Counted from the first letter of the stretch, positions 13,823 to 26,641 are shown. The stretch: DNA of 64,000 nt from Lepidonotus clava (GCA_936440205.1 OW387138.1:32135541-32199540), one strand, 5' to 3'. A program made the numbers and translations. Notes: generated by a model not told the origin, from the sequence alone.

Positions 13823-14445
13823 TCCAGCCGAGGGGAAAGGGTACTCCGAGGTTTCTATATTTGCTGTCCTAAACCTAATATTTAAGGAGATATGAGTAGA
13901 TTTATTAAACATAATGATAATTTTGTCTTAAACCAACTTTTTGTGTAGAATTCAATTCCCCTACCTAAAACATTCCATAATGATGGAATCTTTACATATT
14001 TGGAATGTCAATGGAACGTTTTAATATGGGTAATTTGGCTGAATTCATTCTATTTGGTTGCCATGGAAACTAAAAATCATGAAATTTTCATTTTTTTTTA
14101 TTAACTATGAGAAACTATCATTTTCTGGTCTCTACATTGAAAACAGAATACAATTTTATCATTTCTGGTTCAAAAATAATGAATGAAATTGTGTTTTTTA
14201 ACATTTACTCACAATTATGATAATTAATGATAATTTATGCGAAATCTCAATAAATACAAGAAAATTAAGGTTTTCCTCATTTTCCGCATTCCTGACAGTG
14301 TTACATTGAACGGCTCATAACTTTCTTAATAATGGTTGGATTTGGACATGCTTGACATCATTTGAAAGCTAACAACATGCTCTACAACATCAATTTAATA
14401 CCAAATCCCGCACGGAGTACCCTTTTCCCTCGGCTGTCCACATTA
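13823..14445 (+). mobile_element. TIR element of about 620 bp (short form)
   Basis: The left end CAGCCGAGGGGAAAGGGTAC is matched by the inverted right end at about 14400-14440, giving TIRs of about 25-28 bp. Internal segments (GTCTTAAACCAACTTTTTGT, ATCATTTGAAAGCT, a GTTGCCATGGAAAC box) recur in reverse orientation inside the 1.8-kb element at 31880-33664. The two are therefore diverged members of one family. There is no coding sequence. Confidence 0.6.
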
Positions 14446-14819
14446 TTATGTTTATAAAGGAAAGTTAAATTACCCCCAATTAATTCAATTATTTATTATA
14501 ATCAATTATTATTCTGGAGGCAAGCATTTCTATGCTTGATATTGAGGTATGTGCAGCAAAAGTTCTCTATCAATTTGTTTTGCACGGGGCGTCTTATTTG
14601 TGTGGCAATAGTAGAAGAGTCTGCTTTTATTTCACAAGCATTACAATGTTTTGGTGATGCGACCTCCGACATACAAGGCATTAACGTAGAATTCAGAACT
14701 ATTATACGATAGGGACAAACTTGCAGTCATATAGAGTCAACAAAAAGTGAAAAGTGAAATTTTCTTCTTTTTTTTGCTTTCATTTTTATTTGGTTTTCTT
14801 AATGATATCTCATAAACAG

Positions 14820-14930
14820 CATTTTGCGTTTCTCTTAAATGTATCACTGTGAATAACGATTTAATGGCATGAAGCAATATTTTCTTATATATATATATAT
14901 GTCTTATAACTTCAACTAAATAAGTTTTTC
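14820..14930 (+). repeat. Direct repeat, copy 2 (pairs with 13355-13445)
   Basis: Second copy of the segment around CACTGTGAATAACGATTTAA, with a longer TA run than copy 1. Confidence 0.75.
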
Positions 14931-15040
14931 GTCGTTTTCAGCCCCTTCATTATAGAAGAAGAAAAGAGAATTGTTGTGATGCTTTTCATCTTGAGGGTAT
15001 GATAAGTGTTTCAATTGATTATAGTTTTGAATGTTGCTAT

Positions 15041-15324
15041 GCTCAACTGGCAATGGATTCCAATGAGCTCAACTGCCAATAGACTTCCTTATGTTCAACT
15101 GGTAATAGATTCATAAAAACTCAATGGTAATGTAATCGGATAACCTCAACTGGTAATAGATTGATATAAGCTCAACTGGTAATAGACTCCAATAGGCTTA
15201 ACTGCATGGTAATAGCCTCTGATAGGCCAAACTAGTAGTAGATTCCACTAGCTCAATTGGTACAAGACTCCATTAAGCTCAACTGGTAATGGATTCCAAT
15301 AAGCTCAACTGGTTATACTCAACA
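15041..15324 (+). repeat. Degenerate minisatellite, about 11 units of 23-30 bp
   Basis: Units follow the pattern AGCTCAACTGGTAATAGATT then CCAAT, with many point changes and small indels. Directly downstream at 15387-15426 the 10-bp unit GCACTGCTCG is repeated four times without change. Confidence 0.85.
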
Positions 15325-15386
15325 GTGTAGGCACTCTGACAGCGAGTACTCCCCACCTTTCCCCGACCTCCACAGAACGACCTCGG

Positions 15387-15426
15387 GCACTGCTCGGCAC
15401 TGCTCGGCACTGCTCGGCACTGCTCG
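15387..15426 (+). repeat. Perfect 4 x 10-bp tandem repeat
   Basis: Unit GCACTGCTCG, four identical copies, suggesting recent expansion. A run of about 15 C follows near 15.5 kb. Confidence 0.9.
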
Positions 15427-16087
15427 GAGACTCTCGGCTCTTTCTGGAGAGGGCCAGAGACAGACAGGTAAAGTAGGTACTGGGGAGTATTTTCGTGTCT
15501 ACCCCCCCCCCCCCCACCGCATGCAACCCCTATCCCACAAACCCAACCCACAACCCACAACCCCCGTCCACCATCTGCTTATGTTAATGCTGCGGTGGTG
15601 ATAGGTGGTGGTGATAGGTACACGCAGCTGGGACAGGTACCAATGGTTCTGGGCCTAATTAGGTCACCTCGTGTTACTTTCTGATGACCTACATGCCTCA
15701 CTGACTGTTACAAAACACACCATCCATGATACATGGACAGCCTTTGTCTGTCCAGTCAACCTACACGCGGAAAGACGAAGCATTTTTTCTTTTATGTCTT
15801 TCACTTTCAGCTTTCCAATGTAAAATGTGATAGTACCAGCAAAAAGTATTGAAGTACAATTAAGATTAACAAATAGTTACATTAGTAGTAGTTGAGCTTT
15901 TATTGACAAAAAGAGTCTACATCTGATCTCACGTGTCATGCATCAAAACAACGGCAAATAGAAGTCTACATCAAAACAGCTACATTGATATTTATCAAGT
16001 TGGCATTTCTCTGTTCTGTAATATCACCAGATTTATGGTTACAATAAAGTAATAATGATAACAGCTCTAATAATATTATGTCATTGA

Positions 16088-16380
16088 AAAGCTGCTGTAA
16101 AACACATGTTAACGGAGCTGCCCATCAAAATAAGAAAACGGGATTTCACCTAAATTAATTTTATATGCAGCCTTCCACGAATGATGCAAAAGGTAGGCCC
16201 ATACGTCTTTGCAATATATTGGGAGCCTGGGTTACCATACAACCACATTCAATGCTGGTTTAGGACTGTTCATTAAGGATTGGAATTCTATTTTTTTAAT
16301 TTGTTTTCTGTGTTAGGAACTGTTATTCAGTTCTTCAAGTAGCATACATGATCTTCAAGAAGTAAAGTAAATAATGCAAT
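16088..16380 (+). repeat. Local duplication, copy 1 (pairs with 17219-17496)
   Basis: About 280 bp running from GCTGCTGTAAAACA to GAAGTAAAGTAAATAAT. It matches the block at 17219-17496 with an estimated identity near 85 percent plus short indels. It has no open frame and no TIRs. Confidence 0.75.
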
Positions 16381-17218
16381 ATTGGATTTTGGAAACCTTT
16401 CTGCATACAATATTTCACATAACAATTACACAACCCTAGTGAAGATAAATTTCCACTGCTATTTTTTCAGCTTCTTCCATGTTGTCTTGTGAGAACTAAG
16501 CGATTGAATTATGCCTTCTACATTGTTATTTCTAAATTATTTATCTTATTTAGGTAGATTAATCTGCTTGATGAACCCTGGCTAAGTTTTACATAGCCAA
16601 TTCAAAGTCAGATAAATGTTGTAAATAATGTTATTTGCAAACTGTACTTGTATTATTATATTGTATAATGAGCATGTTATTACACTATCATGCTGGCATC
16701 TGATGAAAACTAGTACTCTGTACTAATGCTTTTTGCCAGAATAAAGAATGATATAAAAAAAAATTGTATAGTAATATGAGTTAGTATAAGATGAATTTTA
16801 CAGGATTAATGAGCAATGAATAAACAAATGCAGATTCTACAAACCATAGTTTAAGGTCAGTTACATTGGTGATTCATCTATTTTAGGTCTGCATGTACAG
16901 CCTGTATGATAAATTGCCAAATGCAGTCAACCCTTGTTTAGCGAACACTCCATTTACTGCATAGGAGTGTAGTGTGTTCAGGCAAAGAAGATCTCCTTAC
17001 TCAAGAATCTGCATTTACAGAAAAATTCTATTTCAAGTACCTTATTGTGTATTGTCATTGTTCCTGGATAAACACCAATTGTTGGGGTGGGGGGTGGGGT
17101 CGGGGGGGGGGTCCCGACCAGGACCCCTTCCACAGTTTGTAAGGGGGAACCTCCCAGAATCAGGTTATAAATTCCTGATGTTCTATAAAATGATTTATAC
17201 CAGTTGCCAGTGCTTGAA

Positions 17219-17496
17219 GTTGCTGTAATAAACATGTTAACGGAGCTGCCTCTTAACATAAGAAAACGGGATTTGACCTACATAAATTTTATATGCAGCC
17301 TTCCACTAATGGTTCAAAGGTAGGCCAATACGTCTTTGCAATGTATTGGGAGTCTGGGCTACCAGATTCAATGCTGGTTTAGGACTGTTCATTAAGGATC
17401 GGAAATCTGTTTTTTGGTTTGTTTCCTGTTTCAGGAACTGTTATTAAGTTCTTCAAGCGTCACACATGATCTTCCAGAAGTAAAGTGAATAATTCA
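17219..17496 (+). repeat. Local duplication, copy 2
   Basis: Second copy of the block at 16088. It shares TGTTAACGGAGCTGCC, TTTATATGCAGCCTTCCAC, ATGCTGGTTTAGGACTGTTC and the closing GATCTTC...AGAAGTAAAGT. Orientation is the same and the spacing about 1.13 kb, so this is a dispersed repeat or a segmental duplication. Confidence 0.75.
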
Positions 17497-19096
17497 CTTT
17501 TCTTAGCCAAGTTAAATTGTATAGTGACTGCTACTTTGGTTTTACTATCTGTTTATGTACCCCGAAACCAGTAACAATTTAGCTATTGAGGACGTTTATT
17601 CAGATATTTTACATTATATCAGTTCACTTTCTGTTGTCAAGGCTTACGGGGAAGAAATAAATTGAAAAATTACTCTTTTTCTGTCTTTTACAAATAGATT
17701 TGCAGATAAATATTGTGTAGACATGGTAAAACGATGAGAAATTAAAGACAAAATTAACGGAGATAGCAGAACATTGAATGAGAAAATATATATAAGCAAA
17801 GTTTAAAAAAAACACTTGGAGTAAAATGTATACACATTTACAGAAAAAATATTTAATGCATCCCATTGTTACCCTCCTGATATCAAAAAGACCTTGATTC
17901 CAATCTGTACCTGAGCCTTGCATGTTCAATCCTAGCCATCAGATCATTGAGTACAGCGTGATCAAGAGCCAGTATGCTTTGATGAGACATCAAACCATAC
18001 TTTTCAGTATTATTAATAAGGGGATGTGTGTGTGTTGTAACTACTCAGTTCAGAGTCAGGACAAAGATGCATCTATCATCTGATGTGTTTATTATGGAAT
18101 ATTATCATACTTGACTAAAAGGAGGGGTTTGTTTTTGTGACAATTGGCTTATTGTCTAATTTTGGAATTAATATTGAGGAACCGAATTCCAGTGCTGAAG
18201 GCACTTTTGTAAAGCACTTTCCACTGTCACAATACTAGCATAATATCTTATGTCTAAGACCTATTGAAAAAAAAATGGGATAACATTTTTTTAATCATAC
18301 ACCTTCGTTTAGTCGAACAAAAGACAAATTTAAAGAAAATAAGGTTTCACAATGCATGTATCGGAACTAGAATCGATCCCCTGGAACACCAAATGGTCGC
18401 TCCTGGTACTGTAGGAGATGCATGGGTGTTAAGGATGGGGAGGGAGAAGGGGGACGGCCGGGGTCATGGAAACTGGGTGACGTGCTTAGGGCATGTTCAC
18501 ACCACCCGAACACGGGCGTGCAGCAGGCAATAAGACCGCGCTTGTGGGAAAATAACCCTAAAAACGTCTATTCCTGTCACGCGGGTGTCAGAATACAACA
18601 TCCAGGGTTATGCCTGTCAACACATTTGCATGAAAAACCCTTTATCAGATCTGTCAAGAGTATGTAGGGGTCGCCATAATGGCCGGTGTAAGGCAATAAG
18701 CTCTCCATTCGAGGTACAAAGAGATGTATAACTTCACAATCCTTTTTTTACGACTTTTATTAAACCCACCTGCACAATATTCAGTTTGGGTCATCTTGCT
18801 TCTGCCCAGAGTGCTTTTGACTTGGTCCATTCACGTGGCCTAAACAGATCGTCCGTTAATTTGCAGTATACAAATTTTCGTGTTGAATCTGAATCCATAC
18901 ATATTACGTTATCGTTAGCAGAACCGCCTGGCCATCAAGGAAACAGTCCATACAACATTCCATACAAAGTCCATACAACAGTCTAAGAGTATATGGGACT
19001 CATGTACGCATTCTACTAGGATCGCGTTTCTATGGTTAAAGGGTGTGCTGAGACTAATAAATTACCCAGGAGAGAAACAGTCTCAATAACCTGAAT
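17497..19096. other. No gene recognised
   Basis: AT-rich sequence to about 18.4 kb, then moderately GC-rich. No motif-bearing open frame, tRNA or clear transposon was seen. Confidence 0.4.
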
Positions 19097-19155
19097 ACTC
19101 CGTGAGAAATCCAAGCTTATCTATACGTGCAATCAGCTTGGATTTCCCATGGAGT
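19097..19155. other. Pre-miRNA-sized hairpin
   Basis: The arms at 19097-19117 and 19135-19155 are 21 nt each and pair except at two positions, around a 17-nt loop. The right arm begins AGCTTGGATTTCCCATGGAG. Size and pairing fit an animal miRNA precursor, but I do not recognise a known miRNA seed, and the structure could equally be a MITE remnant. Confidence 0.35.
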
Positions 19156-20343
19156 GTCAGTATTTATAGGAAAGGCAAGCTTGATAGACATTTTTATTCA
19201 ACACTCCATAAATCCAGACAGTAAAGCCAAAAGATCATCACCAGTAACCATCATAATCGGTCCATGGTCCGAAGAAGTATTGAGGCAAACACTTGAAGGA
19301 GTGTCTCTGTATTACGCACTGTATCATATTTGTAAGTAGGAAGTATTTCTGCAAACTAACATGTAATAATAAGGATGAGATTGTGTTTGAATGTGTGACT
19401 CCGCTTTCCTACCGCGTCTAAAGTAACTACACTGTTAAAATAAGTGTTTAGAACCTAAGCACTTTCCTAAACACTTCGGCGCATCCAGTTTTGGAACACT
19501 TTATTTCCCTAAACATGTTTAGAATTATTGGTGTTTAGGGTTAAGTGTTTAGAAATATGTGATGTTTAGCTGTTTACCCATGAAGTGTTAAGGTCCTCAA
19601 GGTGTTTAGAATCAAAATGCTTATGCTTTTTTGATGTTTAGCTGTTAAGTGTTTAGAAATATATGATGTTTAGGTGTTTATCTATGAAGCATTTAGGTCT
19701 TCAAGGTGTTTAGGGTTAGGTGTTAAGTTAAACAGTAATATACCATAATATGTACAGTGTTCTATCATTCTTAAGGATGAAAACCATTTTAAATTTAACT
19801 ATGATATACCGTACTGTGTAAAAAAAACACAAAAGAAACCCCATAGATTTTACATGTAAAACACTGCTATGGTACTATGCCATACAGTTTACACCAGATG
19901 TAATGTTAACAGCATTTAAAGTTTTATTTTCACCTGTAAACACACTACAGGATCATTGAGCCAATAACCAAGTATGTCCTTACTTCTTGGTTTAGCCTTG
20001 CATGGGTTGTTTGATTGTTGGAGGTAAAATCTTCAGGGTATAGCTAATAAAGTTCTTGAACTAAAAAGGTGTCTACATGTTAATCCTACTGAAAAAAATG
20101 TTTTAAAACGTTTTGTAAATGTTTTAGGGGTGTTCTGGTTGGTTGACCGTACCTAGAATAGCAGGCCAATGAAGTGATTACCTTAATGATGCTACAAAAA
20201 CTTAAAAATCTAACATTTTTAATCACAAAGTTCCAAATTCCTAACTGTATGAAAAAAACATTTACTAATCATGGCCAAAAATATGGACGGCATGTTGCAA
20301 ACCACAAATAGTACAACTACTTCAAAGTAGTAGTTTGATAACT

Positions 20344-20414
20344 TGAGTAGCCGAGATTTGAACCCGGGGCCCCTCACATATGAAGCCTATGCTCTACCAC
20401 TGAGCTATGGAGGC
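20344..20414 (-). pseudogene. tRNA-like segment
   Basis: On the minus strand a good A box (TAGCTCAGTGGTAGAGC) and B box (GGGTTCAAATC) lie at tRNA spacing, with a paired D arm and T arm. The acceptor stem does not pair and the anticodon stem is only 4 bp. This is a tRNA-derived pseudogene or SINE head rather than a working tRNA. Confidence 0.6.
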
Positions 20415-20563
20415 CTGTAGGTAGACACAGCCCAGCTTTGCTACTTAACTGAATAAGTAGGGGTATGAGAGTATTGAACTATTGTCTGTCGAATGTTGAA
20501 TACCTGTATGGTAGTACAGATCCTACTCATTGGTGCTGACTCTGCCAGTGTGCACTGCATGCA

Positions 20564-20636
20564 GTCCAAGTTAGCTCAGTTGGTTAGGCTTCTACCTTGA
20601 ATGTAGAGAATGTGGGTTCTAATCCCAAAGTGTCCA
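20564..20636 (+). pseudogene. tRNA-like segment (UGA-anticodon-like)
   Basis: A box TAGCTCAGTTGGTTAGG, a 5-bp anticodon stem TCTAC/GTAGA with loop CTTGAAT (anticodon TGA), and B box GGGTTCTAATCCC. The acceptor ends do not pair, so it is probably not functional. It lies inside the TA-flanked element and faces the other tRNA-like segment. Confidence 0.6.
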
Positions 20637-20897
20637 TTTTTCTTTTCCATAGTGTACAATTGATATTATGTGTTTAGGTTCTAAACACGTCCCGTTCAAA
20701 ACATGGTTAGAGGTTACAAGTGTTTAGCTTTTAAACACAACTGATGTTATGCGTTTAGATTTTTAGCATAGTTAACCCAACACATGTTTAGAAGGTACAA
20801 GTGTTTAGGTTTTAAACAGATATGGTTTAATGTATTTAGATTATAAACATGTTTATACCCTAAACATATTTAAATTCTAAACACCATTTTAACAGTG

Positions 20898-21986
20898 TAT
20901 GTAGATATTGTATTGTAAAGTCTCTATAATACTCTACCTCATCATGCACCTAGCTGGTTATAACAAATATCATCTTGCTTCATGTAACTTTGTTACAACA
21001 AATTACTTATACCAAAAAATCATCACCAGGCAATAGGGGTTGATGCGTCAGTATCTCTAGTAGGATAGGTTTTTGAACATGGATGCTCCTATAGGAATAG
21101 CTCTAACACACAGGTGTTTTTGTGTGACGGTATTTCTGCCGTGTGTGTAAGTGTCTATGAGAGTGTGTGTCATTGCGTCAGCTTTTTAAGAACATTGTCT
21201 TCATAATCTATCCCCTATTATAAACTCCAATGCACATTTCATTTGCTTCTTCTCAGACATGAAACAAAACGCGGCTTTTATTAACATACACACATGCACG
21301 TTATGATATAATATTACTATTATTTAGCATTTGAGTTGCACTATGTTATGTATTATGGAAGTCAAGATGTCAGTACCAGAGACCATCAAGTTACATATCT
21401 GAGGCCATAATTTATCGCGGCAGTTTATTACAATAAGCACATTAATTGGAATTTGGATATACGGGTTAACATACCGTCCACACATCACGTAGGAACTGCC
21501 TCTCTAAGCCAGTACTGTGGCTTCTCCAACGTACATTGCGTCGGACATCGGCGCAATAACTGAACTTGGATTAATGCGAAAGTGAGGAACCATTCACGCC
21601 TGAAATTAGCCGGATTATAATACACAAATTTTGCTTTATCATTTAGGAAGGAAGCCCGGCCCCTGTCGCTCTCTTATTTGGGGTGGGGATGGGGGGGGGG
21701 GGGGGGTACTCGGTCTGGAAACCAATTTGAGCCGGGCATTTGTGAATCACTAATTAGTTCTAAAAGGAGGGCTGTAAACAAGTTAATCCACCCTTCTGGA
21801 GGACTGTGAATATATTTTGATATCAGACTGAAATTGCTGTCATTCAATTCCTTCATATGGCCTCTCATACAAATTAAATTCTGAAATACAAATATGACTA
21901 AGAAATTTGTCCAGGAATGATCTTTCATAATTATGGCAAGTCCATCAGCTATTCTGGAAAAGGGGGGCTGTCACAGTATGAGGAGT
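20898..21986. other. No gene recognised
   Basis: Ordinary intergenic-looking sequence with a run of about 15 G near 21.69 kb. Confidence 0.4.
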
Positions 21987-22158
21987 GTAGATGGGGGGTC
22001 CCTGTCTATCAAACCCTTCATGTCGCATGTCGAATTTAAGGAATACCCTAGGTCATGTCGTTTTTCTTCATGTCACTAAGCTCCATGTCACATGTCAAAT
22101 TTAAGAAATGGTCATGTCGCCCAGTCGATTTTAAGGGCATACACACATAGAATGGTAG
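21987..22158 (+). mobile_element. CATGTCG-unit MITE, copy 2
   Basis: Begins GTAGATGGGGGGTCCC like copy 1 and carries three to four of the ATGTCGCATGTCGAATTTAA-type units. The right end is worn and lacks a clean ATCTAC. Confidence 0.65.
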
Positions 22159-22454
22159 GTTTCCCTTTGGCCGTGACAAAAAATTGAGGGAGGGGGCAGT
22201 AGTTTTAGAGGTTGGTACATGTGGCTCAAACCAAGGTCTGAATCCAACCCCCCTCTCCCGGGGAGTAGTCAGCACCCAGGCTCAGCTTACAACGAGCTGG
22301 GAGGCCAATGGTACCATTTACACTCAGCTACCATTCTCTCAGCAGTACCCTCGTTAGTCTAGCAGTAAAAGGCATTGCTTTGACTGAAGGCGAGCGAACA
22401 GTGGCAGAGTGGTGTGCGGGTTCACCGAATCTGGGTGACGGCCCCGTTCTCCCC

Positions 22455-22487
<33 letters not shown>

Positions 22488-23155
22488 CCCACTCCCCCCT
22501 GGTGGACAGGCCGTGAATCACCTGATTTATGGACCCAGTTCAGACCGAGGCTGGGGTCAGGGTCACGTGACCCGCCGTGTCCAGGTAGGGTGAAGACGGG
22601 GGCGGGGGGAGTCTCAGGGGAGTCTCCTATACCTGGGAACGTGCAGGGTTAGATCCTTGTACATTTGGGTTATTGGTCGATATATGGGATTTATTTATTG
22701 CCTTCAGAGGATTTTGTTCTTCCAGACACTGTCATGGGTGTTGTACTGAAAGAGAGCCAAAACATACGCTCCTATGATGTAGGGGAGTTTGCATTTTTTG
22801 TTTTTTTTAATAAAGAAATCTCTTCACACACGAACTTTTGTGTAACTTGAACCTTTTGTGCAATGAAATGATATCTGTAGTTTTGCAAATATAATTTTAC
22901 CTTATGTGTTTAACCACGGTATTTTTATCTTGATACCTGCACTTTACCATACTCCCTAATCGCAGTAATCATGTTTACAACGTACATCTGAAGCGACGGT
23001 GGAGTATGACACGTTACAGCCTATTTGGACCTACATGAAGCCACAGACATCCATTCACAGAATCGGCAATAACCGAAACTTCAGTGTTGGTACTTACTAT
23101 ATATAACTACCTTCTCCAACCCCCACCTCCCATACATTATGTCTGTAGTTAATTC

Positions 23156-23320
23156 ATGGACGGATTTAGGGGGGGGGGGGGGGGGCTGAGGCGCGCCCCC
23201 ACTATTTTTTGCCTAATTTTGATTTTTGTTTTAAATGTAAAATTCTAACCCTCGGATGCAGCGCTTGAAATTCTAAATTAGGGCCTCCCCCCCTCTTACT
23301 ACAGGGTTCATCTAAGTGGA
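23156..23320. mobile_element. hAT-like MITE remnant (GGACGGATTTAGG)
   Basis: Starts CATGGACGGATTTAGG followed by a run of about 16 G and GCGCGCCCCC, i.e. the inverse of the 10.7-kb copy. The far end (GGTTCATCTAAGTGGATC) is too worn to pair well. Confidence 0.5.
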
Positions 23321-23950
23321 TCAGAATTGAATGGTTCTTTATGAACAGAGGTAGATATTGTACTTTCTATATCAATGTACAACTAATTTAAATGCTTCAA
23401 AAATAGAGTACTTAAAATATATAAAATAAAGAGTGTTCATTTGTTGCCTGAGTGGATGATCCATGTACTTTTTCCACATGTAGGCCTATACACTTGTAAC
23501 TCTGAAGTGGTGGCCGTGTGAGGTGAAAATAACGCCAGAGGCACCATGCTGGTCGTGGAGAATTAGAATCTGTTACCTGGGACAAAATCACAGGTTGTAT
23601 GATCATTCTTTGGTTCTCCACGGGGTATAATGTGGAACCGGTAGATATTTTAGTTTTTATTGAATTAGGTGACATATGTTTCGTTTTGGTTTTGAATTGT
23701 CTTGCCTTTTCCAGCCTTCGGTTTACAACCAAACGTCAAGTTTTCTTTCCTATTAACTATGTAGCCTGGTTTGCCAGGTCCCCGCCAGGTCCCTAAAACA
23801 GCCTAAGTGGCTCATTCAATAGGATATAAAAATAAACATTTTAGAGACATGCAAAAAGTATTTTTCGTCTGCATAACATACTCTTATTTTCAGAAATTTT
23901 CATGATAGTTATTTACAAGACAAACGTATTGATCTGAAGATTAGCATTAG

Positions 23951-23951
<1 letters not shown>

Positions 23952-24022
<71 letters not shown>
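23952..24022. repeat. (TG)n microsatellite, about 35 units
   Basis: Uninterrupted TG dinucleotides over about 70 bp. A second, interrupted TG tract lies near 26.03-26.10 kb. Confidence 0.95.
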
Positions 24023-24024
<2 letters not shown>

Positions 24025-24779
24025 ATCATGCCTTACACGTTCAAACTTATCAGCCGTGCTTGCAAATTATTGCATATACGAATAAGGGAAAATCCATAAT
24101 GACAAAATTTCGTATATTTGTAAAATACTTGATTTTCTTTTATTTGTGATTTCTTAGGTTATATAGATGTTTCTGAAATATATGTTTTAGTTATAGATAT
24201 GCTTATGAGGCCCGGCCATACAAAGCACTCAATATTTGGGCCTAGATAAGAGGCGCAGACCCCCAACCTTCCGCTCCTAAATCTGCACTGTCCTGTGTCC
24301 AAGCAGGTTTAAGGTGAGTGACCCTCTGAAATAAAAATTCCCAAATGAATAGAATTGCAATAGACACTTGAGGAGGACACCTGACAGTATTGTTGGACTG
24401 TGATAAGTTCACCGGATACCAGTCCTCCACCCCCTACACCATCCATCCCCCAACCACCCTCACCAACCCTAAAACACCTACCCCAACCACCATTTTACTG
24501 CTCAAGGACGGTTGGGAAATGCCGGGTGGGGGGAGGGGGGGCTCTATCAAAAGTAAGGTCTGAGGTTGGAATAAGACTGGTTAGTCGTGAGGGAATGGGA
24601 AAGTTTGTTTATTTTCTAACGTGTTCTCAATGAAAGGTAATTGTTAACCATTAAGATACATTGAGATTGAGTGAAAAGTTGTATGGTATTTAATGTTAGC
24701 ATGAACCCTTATACATCAACTTCATATGTTAGAGTGAGCTTTAAATTACCCACAGTTTTTGCTATGAGTATGGGACCAA

Positions 24780-25014
24780 AATCATTGTCCACTGGCTGTT
24801 GTGTGTGGGGCCCTACCTATGGGACCCTGCACATTAAAGAACACCTTCCTCAGTAAAAGTGTAGGGGTATGGTCTCTACCTTCTCATAGATTCGATCATT
24901 TCATAGATACGGTCATCAATAAGACAGAATTGTCAAAAACCTTTTTCTCGCAGTGATATAACCATAGATGTTGATACAGTGTTAAACACTAATAACCAAC
25001 CAACCAACCAATCA
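24780..25014 (+). mobile_element. SINE, 5'-truncated, (AACC)n tail
   Basis: Contains AGTAAAAGTGTAGGGGTATG then GTCTCTACCTTC, a body that recurs inverted at 33.8-34.1 kb. It ends GTTAAACACTAATAACC followed by AACCAACCAACC. The tRNA-like head seen in the other copy is missing here. Confidence 0.65.
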
Positions 25015-25021
25015 AAATCAT

Positions 25022-26641
25022 TGTAGCCTTTGTGCAGATACAAAGAACAAAATCGCTGCGTCATTGAGTCCAGCAGCGGTATCTTTAGTCTGGAAGTGCC
25101 CCCCTCCCCCTCCCCTTCCGCTATCAACATCACCTCTCCCCACCCCCCAGCCTATTATCGGTGTGACCTGCACTGCCCTCTACCAGCTAAAGATAGAACT
25201 AGAGCACAGATACAGCGCTGCATGCCGGGAGTGGCCGGGGTTGACCTCTACTTGACCCCTGAGGGCACGGGCTGTGGCCGGAGGACAAAGCCAAGGGGAG
25301 GCGGTGGTAAGGGGCCACAGGGGTGATTTGGGATTGATACCTGCGTCTGATTCCGCCATGCTTGAGAATTTGATTTTCCGAATTGAACCTCTCTTCATGG
25401 AAATAGATACACACACTTACTGAAAAAAAAAAAAAATATATATACGAATACAATGTATATATAATTACAAATATATTATCATAAATTATATAATATATAA
25501 TATAAAAAGAATATTATTCTTTTTCTACATTGTATAATATGTATATGGGATAACACTGGCGGATGTTATGAAATAAAAACAGTCAAAAAAGACTCATGGT
25601 TACATGACTGTGCTCTTTTTAATCATAATATAACTCATATATTTTTGTACAGGGGAAATGAAATCCTCGACCATTGCGAAATTGTTCACTCTGGTCTCTG
25701 GCAGTCAGGAACAGCTCTTTTGCCGATGTTACCCATGATACGTAAATATTAATATATTATACTGTTTATATTACAGGGTCTTATTCTTACTTGGTACTCC
25801 GATCCCAATACAATGTCGGATGATAGATTCTAATGGGAAATGACTAGGAGTGGTGTGTTGATGCAACAAGCCTCTGAATGCCTCAACTGCGCTTTGCTGC
25901 GTGTGCAAGAGGTGTAATACACAGTAATACCTGGTAACTCCATGTAACATTAGGGTCATAGATCCCGGTACGCAATACCCAGTAATTCTGACACTGATAT
26001 TATGGGTAGGCTATTATATGGCCACAGTTTAATGTGTGTGTGTGTGTGTTTGTTTGTGTGTGTGCATGTGTGTGCGCACACGCGTGTGGGTGTGTGCTGT
26101 ATTGTCCGTGTGCTTTATAACCTCACATCTCACTGAAAGAATCGCGTACAAGTCCATATAAATACAATAAATATGAGGCATATATACATGAAAAGGCAGA
26201 GTTTACCATTAGGTGTTTAGGTATTTTTCCTTAAGTGTCAAACCACGTTGATTTTATTAAATGTTTATTTGGGGTCACCCCCGGTTTTCAGAATATTACA
26301 TTGAATGGTGGAAATCACAATGATGAAATATTTCTACACAGGTATACTTAAGAAAAACAGACATTTTGTCACCAAACAAATTGATTTTGAATAAACATTT
26401 TGCGATAGCCTTCCTGAATATCCTGACAGTGTACTGACGCGGGTGTCAGTCCATTGTGTAGAATCTTAACTAGCTTTTAGGAAAGCAAGGATCAGGGCTA
26501 AGAGTGTTTATCTAAGTACTAGGGGTGGAGAGCATAGAGGCAATGTCACTGGTTAGGTAAATCATGGAGACTAAAATTAAAACGGAGGTCCGGCTCTAGA
26601 TGGCGGTATATCTGACAGTATGGCCCTACATCACAGTGCTC
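25022..26641. other. No gene recognised
   Basis: Includes a C-rich patch near 25.1 kb, a very AT-rich block at 25.42-25.51 kb and a TG-rich tract near 26.05 kb. No supported gene. Confidence 0.4.

Larger units (their letters stand above)
19430..20897. mobile_element. TA-flanked non-autonomous DNA transposon, 1.47 kb
   Basis: Begins CACTGTTAAAAT and ends with the exact inverse ATTTTAACAGTG; each end is bordered by TA, the duplication expected for Tc1/mariner-type insertion. Both arms are packed with short GTGTTTAG and CTAAACAC boxes in opposite orientations, so the element is a long fold-back. It has no transposase. Two tRNA-like segments sit in the middle (20344-20414 minus, 20564-20636 plus). 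Confidence 0.8.

Noticed and set aside
20344-20636. Two working tRNA genes
   Set aside because: Acceptor stems do not pair and one anticodon stem is short; they are kept only as tRNA-like remnants.
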